Positions 11,601-23,966 of a DNA stretch of 64,000 nucleotides are shown here, one piece after another. Source of the DNA: Pezizomycotina sp. ARF18. Lineage: Eukaryota; Ascomycota. The position numbers and the translations under genes are program-made. The notes below the pieces were generated by a model. The model saw only the letters and a list, made by a program, of their open reading frames with translations. It ran no database searches and had not been told where the DNA came from. The DNA lies in contig AZLU01000034.1 in the NCBI GenBank assembly GCA_002224055.1, positions 100,305 through 164,304 on the forward strand, in the 5' to 3' direction. Within the stretch, counting starts at the first letter, position 1; each line of letters starts with the position of its first letter.

Positions 11601-13147
11601 ATGCCTTCCAATACCTTCGAAACCTTCTTAGATGCATTGTCAATTATTACTGCGTTCGTGGTTGCTGCGCTTATTGTCCTATTTAATGTGAAATCTTTCT
11701 ATCTCATAAAGTGGGGACCGATCACGATGCAGTTCGACAACTGTACATTACGGGAACCGCAATTTGTGCGACGCTCCTGACGAGCTTCATTACGTCCCGA
11801 ACCCAAGGCCTTCTCTTGCGCCGGTTTGATTACCGTCTACTCAATGAAACGCCCTAGATAACACGAAGCATATAGTCCGGAATGGCGCGCATTCTGGAGT
11901 AAGCGACCTCAAAGACAAACTCTCGCAGAAGCGCATCTATTCCTGGTATTCTTCATCGGCCTCATCACATCTTTTATCGTTTCGAGTTTCACCCCAACGG
12001 CTTCAAACAGGGAGATTTCGTACGAGCAGAAAATTTACGACGGGGCCAGCAGGCACTACGAAGGGAATCCTGGAATTTGCACAACAGTTATTGATCTGAG
12101 CATTGCCCAGAGCGTCATCGATTCTGATATTATTGGATCTTGGTAACGGTAGCGCTTACTACATTCCGCCAACGAAGGGCATGTCCAACAAGGCTCGCGC
12201 AATTGCTAATTGGTTTGATCAATACCTTCGACGCCGATGCTTTCGCATACACAGACGATGGGTAGCAGTCCATAGCAGCGCGATCGGAGCCCGATCCTTG
12301 TATGCGGCAAAATCTGGACTTGCGCCGGAATTTAATAAGATGCTTTCCAAATACGGATCGAATGCACTGCAGACCAAGCAATGTGCCCCGGTCATGAAAA
12401 GGAACCCTATCAGATGCCGGACTGGCGGAACCGTCAGGCTTAGTGATACCTGGTTCAACCTAACTTCAGACGATGGACTTTGCCAGTTCAACCGTCAATT
12501 CGTGACCAGAAACCCGCGAACGGCAAACCATGGTAAAGCACATGTGCACCCACGGCGACGTCGGCCAAGGAACCATGGTGATTGCCGCCTCCGGGGCTAC
12601 GCGCACTGGCTCGCCGGTGGGATCGGCGATTCTGAACACGCGCCTTCCACGGATATCCCCGTTTCCCAGCGACCTACATCATAACCTGCACAGTCGACGC
12701 GAGGGCCATCTTTGACACCGGGTCGTTTCCCTCAATCTGCGAGCGCTTGGCTCGAATACCAGATACAGCCGTTTTCTCACCGGCACGGGCGAGAGGTGCA
12801 CTGGCCCGGAGCTTGACAGGGCACGTATCGCAACGGCGGCCGCGGCGAACTGGCAAATATTGTTTCAAACGATGGCAGTGACGGCTGGATGGATCTTCTC
12901 TTTGAGACAACGGGGGGCCATGGGGAAGGTCACCCCCTTGGGCATTTCCAGACTCGACCAACCCCTGGAGGACGTCTTAGGGCTTATCAGCGCGCTGGTC
13001 ACCGCGCGGTTCAACGGCACAGAAACCTACCAAGTCACTACTACCGCCTCTATCGCCGCTACCCGCGTCGGAAGCCCTAACAGGCTTGGATTGCTTTACA
13101 GCGTACCTCTGATTTCCGCAGCGGGATTGCTTATTATTCTAGTTTGA
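11601..13147 (+). CDS. Fungal multi-pass membrane protein with large extracellular loop, family unrecognised
   Basis: From the start at 11601 the sequence shows an N-terminal helix (IITAFVVAALIVLFN). A region follows with TGTAICATLLTSF and LLLRRFDYRLL, which resembles uncharacterised fungal membrane proteins, then a second helix (FLVFFIGLITSFIVSSFTP at about 11935-12000). A long loop (12000-13090) contains several cysteines and NGT sequons. A C-terminal segment LEDVLGLISALVTARFNGTET precedes a final helix (SVPLISAAGLLIILV) ending at 13147. The domain order (helices, glycosylated loop, helix) suggests a plasma-membrane protein. No function is known to me. The frame shifts several times (near 11770, 11880, 12110, 12230, 12690 and 12850), so no long single frame exists. 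Confidence 0.5.
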
Positions 13148-15664
13148 AATCCTATCCGAGAAAGTACATGAAGGTCGCTCCCAAGAATGAAGCCTTTAGA
13201 AGTACTGAACTTGAACATTTAAAAATCTTTTTCCAGAATGGTGGGTCTGAGAGAGTGGATAACCCGTTTGCGAAAAACAGAGAAAGTGTGTAAATATCAT
13301 AAACTATAAATTTCGAGATTTGATCGCCCGAACCATTTGAATCTAATGCCGATGGCGGGGTCGTGGAGCTACCTTACGGACTCAATGAAAATCGGTTTCG
13401 TATATAGATTTACGTTAGAATTACTAATAACCTGGTCTAGTAGTTTCAACTGCGCTATGGTCGAATATACATAATAAAAGGAAATAAATTAAGAAAAAAT
13501 TTAATATAAAAATCAATTACATAAAGACAATTACTTTAGGGGCTCTCTTTTCATGATATCAGTGGTTTTCACATTCGATCGCCCGGATTGCCTTTATTTA
13601 GAATGGGTTTAGCACAAACATGAGCTATATGCGAACCGGACGCTAGGTAATATACAAACTAACTTTGACCGAGGTTCGCCATTCCTAACCAAGCAAAAGG
13701 GGAATATCCTATTCATACATCTGTATTGAACGGAGAACTGGAAAGACCAGCCCACTAAAGGTAATATAAATGCATAATTCGGCATATATAAGTTTTCGTA
13801 AGATGGATGCATAGCCGCGAGTCAAATTATAGCATTCAATAATCCTTATAATTTAAGGAAACATGGCATTAGGGACGTATGATTTGTTCTAATATATATA
13901 AAACCGACAGGTGCTTGTCTGGAAAGGGGATTGAAGTCCTGGCCTTGAGGTTTGTATATGGAGGCGGGATAATTTACTATTCTCTGTAATAAGACTTGCA
14001 ATCAACCATTACTAGTATATTCAGTTTGGTTTGATAAGATACCGAAATTAAACTGACTCGACCAGCGCGGGTTGATCGAACAACAAAATCGAATCAACTC
14101 AATGCAAACTACTGTAATCATCATTTAAGGAAGCATCTTACTGAAAGGCGTACATGCTTAAGATGGATAAGAAACGGGAACAAATCGCCGACTGCCGACA
14201 AACTTGAGCCATATCCCTTCTACAAACTAGTACTAGCGAAAGGATCAATCATTTCTAAGCGGAAGCGTAAACAAGTAATACGTTCACTATACTGCGCTGT
14301 AGCACATGCAAACTATCGGGCGGCCGGGGGCAAAAGCCGACTCAAGCGATGATGTGACCGGTCAGGTCATAATGGGTGGAACAGCGATTTAATTACACGA
14401 AGCTTTGTAGCTATGAATAGCAGATATGAATCAGGTAAGGTATGACCTTAAGTAACCAGCAGAGAGAAGTTCTTGCCACTTCCTTTTCACGCACAGATAA
14501 TCGATGCAAGGCAAGCTAGTTCACTTTTTCCGCTCACATACAAGCTCTCGGCCTTTCGAACTCCTTCGATGACAATCCCTGCCGCGTTGAAAGCAATAAG
14601 CACCATACGGAAAATATTTCCTACCACTTGAAATGTGCTCGTTAGTGCTGACGGAGAATGCCGGTTTTCAATATTGACCAAGCTTATCGTATTGACAATT
14701 CGCCGTCATATATTAACAGCTTTTTTGATTGAGGGGGCAGAGTTGATTCTGCCCTCGTTCAACCAATAACATTAAGCTTGCTACTTTTAATCGGACGACC
14801 AATGCAGGTATGTACTTTATCAGCTTTTAATATTATACTTATCACTGAACACCACTTACGAAAAAAAAAAAGCGTCGCACGAGAAGCGTCGCTAATAACC
14901 CTGTATTTGGATTAGTGATACACAAGTGTGGGGTAAACCAATTTATTGGGTCCGCAACCCTGGTTACAATCGCAAAAAGTACTTTCGAAATCTTGGCTTG
15001 TTTTGATCTAGGTGGGTCACACCCGGGGATGGCAATTGTCTATAAGCATAAAGAAATTGATGGTTATACCGGTATTATTTTTTGACCACTTTTACGAGAG
15101 CTTATCATACGAGAGGTACATGGCGTTCGCGCATCAGTGGCTCATGTGTTGCTTGCATCTCCGAGGAGCGCTGGACCGTACCGGCACGGCAAGGCTGTTG
15201 AGCCCCGTTTAAGGGAACAGTTGATAATGATGCCATCGTAACTTGATGTTTGGCGCGACTAGGTGTATGGCTTGATATCATCGCGATACCGTTTTCGTGA
15301 TAGATAAGAAATAATAAGAAAAGAGATATACTGGCAGATATCATGAAAATTATGGAAACATATGAAAAGCTCGCCTTGTTGGTTTCGCCAGAGACTTGAA
15401 TACCTCTTCAATCCTCGTGGAGCCATAGATGCATGCCATGGCAGAAATCAGCTTATGAATACGGATTGTGTCTTCGATTAAAAGGAAGACTCAGATACCA
15501 TACAACTCTGGATGTAGTCGAGAAATCGTCATGAAGTGAACTATTTAACGCCCGATGATCTCCTACCAATGGAATATTTGCTCACTCAGCAGGGAACCCC
15601 CCAGTTAATTACGTTTCTACATTACTTCAGACCACCTAAAAATCGTTGCAAGACTTTTTCTAAC
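13148..15664. other. Intergenic, no gene recognised
   Basis: The 2.5 kb are AT-rich with only short, overlapping frames in both strands. I found no protein motif, tRNA-like box or repeat structure that would support a feature. Confidence 0.4.
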
Positions 15665-16982
15665 ATGAAGCTTCATCAGTCGCTTCTCTACACTTTTCTT
15701 GGTACCGTACTTTTCAGAGGCTGTTATGCGTTGCCAAAGAAGCCAGCCCCCAATCCTGTTCTCGAATATGGATACTACTCTGACTTTCCAGTCTCCCAAA
15801 TGAGAACATATTCAGAAGAGAGACGAAACAGCCTTCTAACTCAGCTACCACGATCGCCGTGCGGTATGATTTCGAGCACGATTCCACTAGCTATTTTAAC
15901 GTGGATAAATCTGCGTTCAAGCAGATCCACGATACCGGAGCCGCTAGTGGATCCACTAAGAGCAGCGGTCTGGAAAAGAGACTCATCTTCGGCGCCGACG
16001 ATCGAGTAGAAGTTTGCGACACCACAGCTTTCCTTCGTCCGTGATTGGTTTTATCGTGTGCGATGACAAAAATGATCCGAATCTCAAGCATACTTGCACG
16101 GGTAAGTCTCGTACATGGTTATATTTACTGAGTGATGAGGGTATTCAACTGATATCACGGGATTAGGAACGCTTATCGGGCCGCGGACCATCCTTACCTC
16201 TGGACATTGTATACACGTGGGTTCTGGCGGAAAGAATGGGTTCTATAAGAACTGTATATTCCAGCAGTTCATTCATTCCACCTGCACCTCCGAGGTTACT
16301 ACCTCGACCTGGAATATGAAATACGGTAAGGAGTCAATAATTCAAACAATTCAAAATCTCCCGTAAGATTTTAGTGTCGTCTCAGTTTTAAAAGAGTCTG
16401 ACATGGATTTTAATTACCAGTTCGGTTTTCTCCGGCTTTGCCAACAATGGGATGCCCTTTCCGATATGGCCGTGGCGCAACTGGTCACCGCAGATGCCGG
16501 AGAGGGCATATGGCCATCGGCTACAACGAGGCCCTTGCAGTTGGGTCGGTGGTCAATATGAATGGCTATCCACAGGACCTCAACGGCCCGCTCGATGAAA
16601 CCGCCACTTATTCCACGCCGACGGCCATATCACGAGTATTAACGATCAGCTCATTGATTTCGACGCGGACATTAATCACGGCCAGTCCGGTTCTGCGGTT
16701 TACCTCTACTATCCGGGCCTGGGGCACAGGGTTATATACGGTGCAGTCAGGGTAACTTCAATGGGCCTCCAGTAAGTTCTTGCCAACTTTTGACCAAATT
16801 TCAAACTAGTTTTGCTTCGCGTTTTCATCATATCTAACCAAAGGCTATTGTCTGGCAAAATCATAGAGTCCAACGTCGAACTTCGGGTACGCATTAATAA
16901 AGAGAAATTTATCGTACTTGTGGCTGGTTGGACGAGGCCGGAACTCATATCCAGGGATGCCCTAAAAAAGAGAGAGTTTTAG
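15665..16982 (+). CDS. Secreted trypsin-like serine peptidase (S1B, V8/glutamyl-endopeptidase-like)
   Basis: The start at 15665 opens a signal peptide (MKLHQSLLYTFLGTVLFRG) and a propeptide that ends in a dibasic site before LIFGADDRVEV, as in fungal V8-like peptidases. Exon 1 ends at 16101, exon 2 spans 16167-16325, exon 3 about 16421-16770 and exon 4 16844-16982; donors are GTAAGT or GTAAGG. All three triad residues are visible: His in TSGHC (about 16200), Asp in DMAVAQL (about 16460) and Ser in GQSGSAVY (about 16690). The intervening VVNMNGYP block matches the family, and the end (VELRVRINKEKF, then VAGW) has the expected C-terminal pattern. The frame changes inside exon 1 near 15850, and in exon 3 near 16500 and 16615. 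Apart from these it looks active. Confidence 0.78.
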
Positions 16983-18987
16983 TGTATTTAGTAATTCTCA
17001 AATCAACAAGCTTTTATAGTCTTCGTCGCAATTTTAGAATAAATAAAATCAAATAATTTCATTATCGGGGCAGTGGTTCGGGATGCGGACTCTGCTGCTG
17101 TGTGGCTCAAGTGTTAGCTGGTCCATGTGGGAATACGGCGGGTTGCAGTAGACTAGGCCGCCTGGGTGTGGATGGTCGGGAATCTAACCTAGGTTCCGCC
17201 TTGGACTAGATTACGGACTGGATGAGATAACACCCCTACGAGCCATTTTGCAAGTAGTTAACGAGGCACCGGCGCACCGATGTTACCGACTACAGCCTTC
17301 GTCGCGAATGATGCCGGGTTCTAGAATGGGCTATTAGTATTTCGAACTAAATATATGATCTCTTCCATTTTGGGCCAATAATGATCAAGGCTACGATTCT
17401 TCTAATGATATTAAAACCACCAATGTCTTAGGTAAATATCGATATCGTGATCAATAATCTTTGACGATATCTCATGAAGTTCAAAGTCCTGGCGTTTGGC
17501 TCTGAGGCAATGCTTGATACAGAGCCGGATCGGATCTTCAGGTCTACTCGTGAGAAATACTCGTAGTCGAAAGCAACTGAATATCTTATCTAATAGCTAT
17601 TAGTATTAATGATGCTAAGAAATAATATATATGAATAAATTTAACAAATACTCGTATTTTCTACTTATTGATAGAAAACTATATTAGATATATTAATTCT
17701 AGTCTAGTCTCAAGCCCTCCAAGGAGGGTCCGAGACTAATTAATTATATTCTTACCAACTCGTAACTTAAAATAATTAATAGTCATTTTTAGCTCTACAA
17801 ATAGTACTTAGTAAGAGGTTTGTTTTATTTATAACTATCGGATGGCATATTGTATAACGAGACATAATCATCTAGTAAGAGCTCTATAATTTGTAGTAGG
17901 AATATAAGCGATGATACGTACAAGCAGGTTCTTAGTTAGAGTGTTGAAGATAAGATGTCATTTTGAAATTTGATCAAACAATTTGGGAATTTTTTAGTGC
18001 TAGCAATGGCTTTTTTTTTTTTTTTTTTTTTGGAAAAGGTAACTAACTAAGAGGAAAGAAAAGCGCGTTCATATAAAATACTTCTTTTTTGTATGTAATT
18101 TACATATTAAATTAAAGTATTTTTCATACGATCGCATCGGCGTTTCGTTATCCCCTTTGGGATTTAGATCAAGGCGTGGAGTGCTCAAAAACCCAGTGTC
18201 ATGATATCATGATTAAAAGATATTCCGATTTCTCCGGTGTATAACTGGCGCTGGTGAGGCGTTACGCCTAAGCGCCTACAGTTTGTCAGACCACCCTCGC
18301 TTCCGCGAGAAAATTTGTAAGATCACTCTCGCCTTTCCGAAAATTCGATGCGTTATCAGGAGATCGCTTGGCGTAAGGAGTTTTCTGCTGTTCGTTTATC
18401 GTTGTTGCCTTATTATTATCAAAGGAAGTAGGTTCCGAAAATCCAGAATTGCCACTATAGTCCGTAGCGGTTTGATAACACGCAACAGGAATATACACAA
18501 TGAAAGAACAAACTCCTCATATTATTTCAGTCGTTTCTATTTAAATGCATCTGTGACCCAGAAACTGGCCGGCTACAAAAGCATTCTAATTTGATTAGTT
18601 TTTATATTTATAATAAAATCCAATAATATTTCTATATATTTAACGCCAATCTCTAAACTTTTTATTTCTTTTTTTTAAAAAAAAAATAAAAAAAAAATGG
18701 TAAGGTTCAAGCCAATAAACAGAGCAACGGGAGGCGACCGCAGTGCATCAAATGCCGCAACTTTGCCTCAGCCGAAGTCCTCGTGTATGGTCACTGGAGC
18801 AATCTTTTGTTGGGATATTTTTGTTACGATTATCCTGCGTTGTTCATAGGTTTGTATATATCCGCTTCGAAAGACATCTGTAGGTTTCGTTTTTGGTTTG
18901 GATGTGTAATTTTGCTACGCACCACCCTTTAACTCCCGCTAATTGTATCGTATATGATAGTTTTTGCTATAGCTGCTTTGTCTTTCG
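16983..18987. other. AT-rich intergenic region, possibly decayed repeat DNA
   Basis: From about 17580 to 18130 the DNA is very TA-rich and has almost no open frame longer than a few codons. This could reflect repeat-induced point mutation of an old transposon, but I see no terminal repeats. It contains the hairpin at 17706-17737 and a T21 run at 18011-18031. A frame at 18283-18594 has no recognisable content. Confidence 0.35.
17706..17737. repeat. Imperfect inverted repeat (hairpin)
   Basis: Arms AGTCTCAAGCCCTCC and GGAGGGTCCGAGACT pair at 12 of 15 positions around a two-base AA loop. They are embedded in TA-rich DNA, with TTAATT and AATTAA further out on the two sides. The GC-rich stem is unlike its surroundings. 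Confidence 0.7.
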
Positions 18988-20324
18988 ATGGCAAAGAATT
19001 GTCCTCGAAAGGTAACAGTCCTCACGGCTGCCAAACTTGCTCCAACTGTATTTCCAGTTATGTTCAGCATTATTGCTTCTCGTCTCTTGAGGAGCTATGC
19101 TCTATACAGAGCGGGAAGAGGAGAAAAGCTCGGTGTAAGTTCATATCTTCTTGTAAAATACACCCTATGATAGATGCATAGATACACTTATTGATACCAA
19201 GTAGATTCTCGAACAACCCGTAGGAAGTACAAGTATAGGGAGCGCATTCGAAGTGTTTGTGTCTATCAGGAACGTTACCATCCTTGGACTCGTAATGAAG
19301 TGTCCAGTACGGAGGCAATTTCCTTTCCGCCAAGAAAACAGCAATCCCTATCCTGAGCTTCTCCAATGGACTGGTCCGCTACCTGTTCATCGAGACGCAA
19401 GTACAAATAACTCTTTGTTCTTAGATCGGAGCCGCGGCACCGTGGGTTACAACAGTTTTACGGTCGATGTTTCAGCTGACTTTGAAACCAACCCGACGCC
19501 TCAGAACGTTACTCTACTATATTGCCATGCAAAATCCGTTGGCGGCGAATGCCACAACAGGCTCCGTAGTCGCTTTTAAATACTCGATGGAATACGTTCA
19601 CGTAGAGTCGGAGTCCATTGCGATGGCCTGAATTGTGCCGTACAACGTATGCCACAATCTCATAAAAATAAATCACCACCGCATGAGACCCCGTTCGACA
19701 CTGTAAGAATGTTTCTCACGGGTTTCCTCAGCGAATTTCCCTGGGCCGCTGGGGATATGAGAGTTGGACAAATTTCGGCCACTGAGCAGTATATCTTAGG
19801 CGCTCCTCAAACGTTCAATATCAGTCAGGAGGCGCAAAAAGACTATAACGGTCTCTCGAACGATCTTTTCTCCGAACGTTTCTCTATGGCCTTCAATACC
19901 TATGGTACCTTACGTTTGCGACAACGTCGGTTTCTACGAAACTTCGGCAGGACCCTGCCAATGGCGATGCGGCCTACGACATCCAAAAGTATATTGCCAC
20001 GGACACCACCGCTCAGACATATCAAGAGGTAAAAATCTACGTCGCTCAAAAGTCTTCATTGCGTTGACCGTGGCGATTTCGACCGTGGTTTTGGGTTTCG
20101 GAATAGGGGGGATGGTCTTGAAGTACAAGGCTACTGCACCCGATATATTAGGTTACGTCTCGTCTATGACCAGGGCAAACCCTTATTTTGATGTTCCGTT
20201 GGAAGGGTGTCATCTTGATGAGATGGAGCTTACGAGGATGTTGAGGAACCGTCGTGCACAAATATCGACCGTGCGGTGGAATGACGGCGGCGATACGCGT
20301 ATCACATTGACAAGTGCGGACTAA
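18988..20324 (+). CDS. Uncharacterised fungal multi-pass membrane protein
   Basis: I recognise the family by pattern but know no function for it. The start at 18988 gives a helix region (LTAAKLAPTVFPVMFSIIAS), followed by GEKLG and a GTAAGT donor (19133). After the intron comes ILEQPVGSTSIGSAFEVFVS, closely like the 'LEQL-GS-x-VGSAF' block that precedes a transmembrane helix in many Pezizomycotina hypothetical proteins. The C-terminal part has a helix (VFIALTVAISTVVLGFGIGG, about 20045-20105) and then PDILGYVSSMTRANPYF, the most conserved stretch of this family, ending at 20324. A glycosylatable loop lies between. Frame changes occur near 19320, 19910 and 20045. It could act at the plasma membrane. 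It is unlike the membrane protein at 11601. Confidence 0.55.
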
Positions 20325-22159
20325 CGGAGACTCAGACTCTAAGCATTTGTTAAATCTGTCTATTAATAAATTCCACAGCAACCATTATTGACATTGTATT
20401 TTTTCAATTAATCATTAACTTCTAAAGTGACGAGTCGGAGCAAGGAGGCGACAATCCCTGCTAGCGCAGGTCTATGATATATCTAATAATGTAGAATGGG
20501 ATCGAACTTTATAGATTTAATACAGAACTAACTATTTTAACTAAGGGAATATACGATATTTTATGTAATAAACTGACGATACTATAATCTCGATATAATA
20601 TATATAATTTATTTTAATAGCTTATAGAGCCTTATCGTTATAATCTTTTAATATCTTTAGCTGAGAACTTAATATTTCTAGCTAAAGTTCCTTACTTCTT
20701 AGCTATATAAGTATTACCTCGATGCCTGCAGATTTGTTATGCCTGTTTGGCATGCCCAATAGCTAGCACTTCAATCCGCCAGGGTCATGTCCATTATCAT
20801 CTCCATCGCCTCGGGACTTTTGGGGGGGGGCGAGGGGCTGTAGAGTTGCTCGAAGCATTTGTAATAGGACGCATTACTGGCGCCGAGTAAATCCTTATAT
20901 GGCGTTCTCTAAGGAGGATTTGTACCTCTATTTTAGAGTATTTGTTGGCCTAAAAGCTTTGATAGAGCTCCCCAGTGAGGTTTAGACCTCAAATACCTAC
21001 ATAGCTCTTTAGTAAAACCTACCATTATTACGGTCTCTCCTTTGCCCGAACCCTTTTACCTAAAGCAGCTGAGTGCCGTCATTACCCCGCCAGCCTATGA
21101 ACGAGCCACGTAAAATGGCCACGCGAAGATCACGAGGTAGTCACTCAATGTCCAGGGTTGCCGGAGGGCTTTGATGTATAGCCTGTTGATGACTAGGGCG
21201 AGCGTGAAGACGACCGTGAGCTAGCCGACGACCATCAAACCCGTTCCGGGAAGCATTTCGGTTGATTTACGGTGGTAATGAGTCTCCTGTTCGAGGCGTG
21301 TGTTCGACCCCTACAGAGCGGAACCTACCTGGTTTGCTCCAGACTGAGTATCCTTTGAGATCGCAATGCCGACTGATGTTTATTCCTCCAGGCGGGGCCC
21401 TTTCTCCTCAATCCACGATCAGGGGTGGACCTATATTTCAAAAAGCACCATCCTTATTCCTCCCGGCGGCACTATATTATATAGAAAAATAATCATCTCC
21501 GATGAAGGAACGTCTAATTGGTCAAAGCTTATCATCTCTTTTCTTTCCATTGGCTAACGGCTATGAAATACGAGGCCGTGAACCAAACCAAGCGGGTTTA
21601 GAGCGCCGCTCTTATCACGGGTACAGATGTGCCGGGAAGGCGTTCTGGCCTCTCGTCGGCGAATGGGAAGGCGGCCCGAGGGCGAGTCTAGAAATTTAGG
21701 CTAACCTGAATACCGAATAGGCGGTGAACTGTCAGTAATTTGTCATCAAATCATAAGTTTGAGCAGCATTTTTCGTCACATTAACTTAAAGCTTGCATGC
21801 AGCTGTCAATTGATGAGATTCAGTGTGTTATACGCCTACTAGCAGAATTCTCTATCTATTCTAGAGGTCGATTGATAGGGTCTTAGAAATCTTCGAATAC
21901 AGCGCCAGACGCGGTTGCCATTTCATTGGATAAAAGGGCTTCGTGTTTGCAATTTGGATGGCTGTCTCTGTTTTGAGATTTAATACGACGATGTTACGTC
22001 GCACTGATGATTAAAGGTCTTGAAGAATCTCCGGATAATGATTTAGGGCCATCTAGACAAATCAAAATACAAACAGTTACATGTGTAGGATAGTGGTTTA
22101 TAAACTTGTCAAATTGCATGCAGAACAAAATCCTATCTATCGTGGGCGAACCCGTCCAT
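20325..22159. other. Intergenic, AT-rich; no gene supported
   Basis: The first 400 bases are extremely TA-rich. A G9 run lies at 20822-20830. From 20880 to 21710 composition is more balanced, with several short plus-strand frames (for example 21262-21492 and 21502-21699). These carry no motif I can name and may be a decayed gene. Confidence 0.35.
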
Positions 22160-23770
22160 TTAAATACACAAACGATATCTAAACAAATCAACAATGTCGA
22201 TGTTTACAATTATGTCTTCGAGCTCGTACGAGCCGTGCCGCGCACGGCAGAGACATCCCGCACACGGCAGGGACGGCAGAGATATCCCGCTGCGGCAGTT
22301 ACCACAATTGTTGCCATCCAACAACATGATAAGGCTATACATAACTATAGCTTCCAGTTCATCCGTTTCCCAATGCCAATGATGTCTCTCGGGCTCTTCC
22401 GGTGCGATAGAAACGAGTATCGACGGAAATTCCGATCTCAAAGCTTCAATAATGTCCACATCAACGTCACTTGGACACCTAACGCTCCATTCATGGCTGG
22501 ATGTGTCCAGGTTCCTATCTAACAGAATTTCACGCAGCTCATTCATCTATCCTTGCGGTAAATATTGTAGCGGTATATTCTATTCTCGCGCAACCCTCGC
22601 ATAGCGCCCTGCGATAGTCGAAGAACAAGTTGTAATGCAGCGCGCCTAGTTCGACGATCGAAAGCGAGTCCATCTCACAGCATGCTTCCAGGATTTCATG
22701 CCACGTGTCGTACCCCGTGATATCATCATCCCTACGCCGGTCTATGGGGGCTACATACACCGCTACGTGTTCAAGTTTGAGCCGTTGGAGCTGCGGGCTA
22801 GTAAGCGCTTTAGATAGACCGTGGCTCACGACGCCGAGTAGCGTTAGATCCATCAGCTTCTTCGGAAAGGAAGTACCGTCAAATAGAACCCCTGCTGGCC
22901 CAGTCCACGCATTCTGGAATTGTGATGTCGATTGTCTTCACATTCTAGACTCGACCGCGTTCGAAAGCTCCCTTAAAGCAGAGCCACTGTAAGTACAAGA
23001 AATCCATCAAATATCCCTGGGAGTTCACGGCCAAATTTATCTCCTGCAGCCGAGTCAAACTTTACAAGCCTTCCGTGTAGACCACCTTCCTGGTCCGAGC
23101 CGAGGCGATCGCTCCGCTAGGTATACAGTCCATGATATCCCAGCCCGTATAGTTTGGCCAATCGCACTGGAGGATGGCATCGAACGTAGTGCTAACAAAC
23201 CGGTACTCAAGGGCCCTCATAGTTTCAAACCAGACATCGTCGCGCACCCGCCCGTTATGTACCCCGCAAATGTCGCGACGCCATTTCGCTTCCCAGTTGT
23301 CTCCATGCGCGGTTTGCGACCGTGCGTTGACGGGGCGTGGATTCTCTAGGGATGTAGCGCCGACGATCTTTACCGTTAAATACTTCTCACTATCATCAGA
23401 ATTGCTAGCCGCGTACCCGAGCCTTGTTTCCCGCCGCTTCCTGGGGGAACATCGTGAGTTCCACCAGAGATTCACTTCCGAGTCACTGACAGCGACATCG
23501 GCAAGGCCCATCAGCTATCTCTGCTCCACGATCCCGCTGATGGCCTTCGTGTTTCATCTGCGGCGACTCACAAGCGGTCCCTTGCGGTCGCCTCGCGATG
23601 TCATTGGCCGGTGTCGGATATCCTTCCAGGGCACGGACCTTCGACCTCTTGTTGCCTTTCCTAATAGGGACATGTTTTTTCACATTGAAGTTCGTGCAAG
23701 GCGTATCCACAAAAACATCACTTGATCGAGAATCTTGGAAGTGAGCCTCATCCGAAACAAAATGCAACAA
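22160..23770 (-). CDS. LRR-like fungal protein of unknown function (possibly F-box type)
   Basis: The minus strand carries a chain of coding-like blocks in changing frames, starting at 23770 (MLHFVSDEAHF). The middle block ends RKVVYTEGL. The next reads SLTRLQEINLAVNSQGYL, then LMDLTLLGVVSHGL and LQRLKLEHVAVYV, spaced like irregular leucine-rich repeats of fungal F-box/LRR proteins. After IEYTATIFTARID the last block (MNELREILLDRN, SEFPSILVSI) ends at 22160. I could not find an F-box at the N terminus. The frame is lost near 23060, 22950, 22880 and 22545, some of which could be introns. No function can be assigned. Confidence 0.38.
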
Positions 23771-23966
23771 GAAGACGCATCACTCTTATCGCGTCAACGT
23801 CCCCCTCATTAATCTAGCCAGTCCAGTCTTCCTTAGCAGTCATTGATCTCAATTACATTCATTTGATAATTACTTTATCCCCTAGATAACCGAATGTTGC
23901 GCCAGTTGTAATTCCTTTTCGGTCGGGTCCGATTTATTGAGTTGTCGCTTCGTTGAACTACGAGAC

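Noticed and set aside
21180-21720. Plus-strand frames with words such as PPGGALSPQS and KAFWPLVGEWEGG, possibly a decayed glycoside hydrolase
   Set aside because: The matches are too short and scattered over different phases to assign a family.
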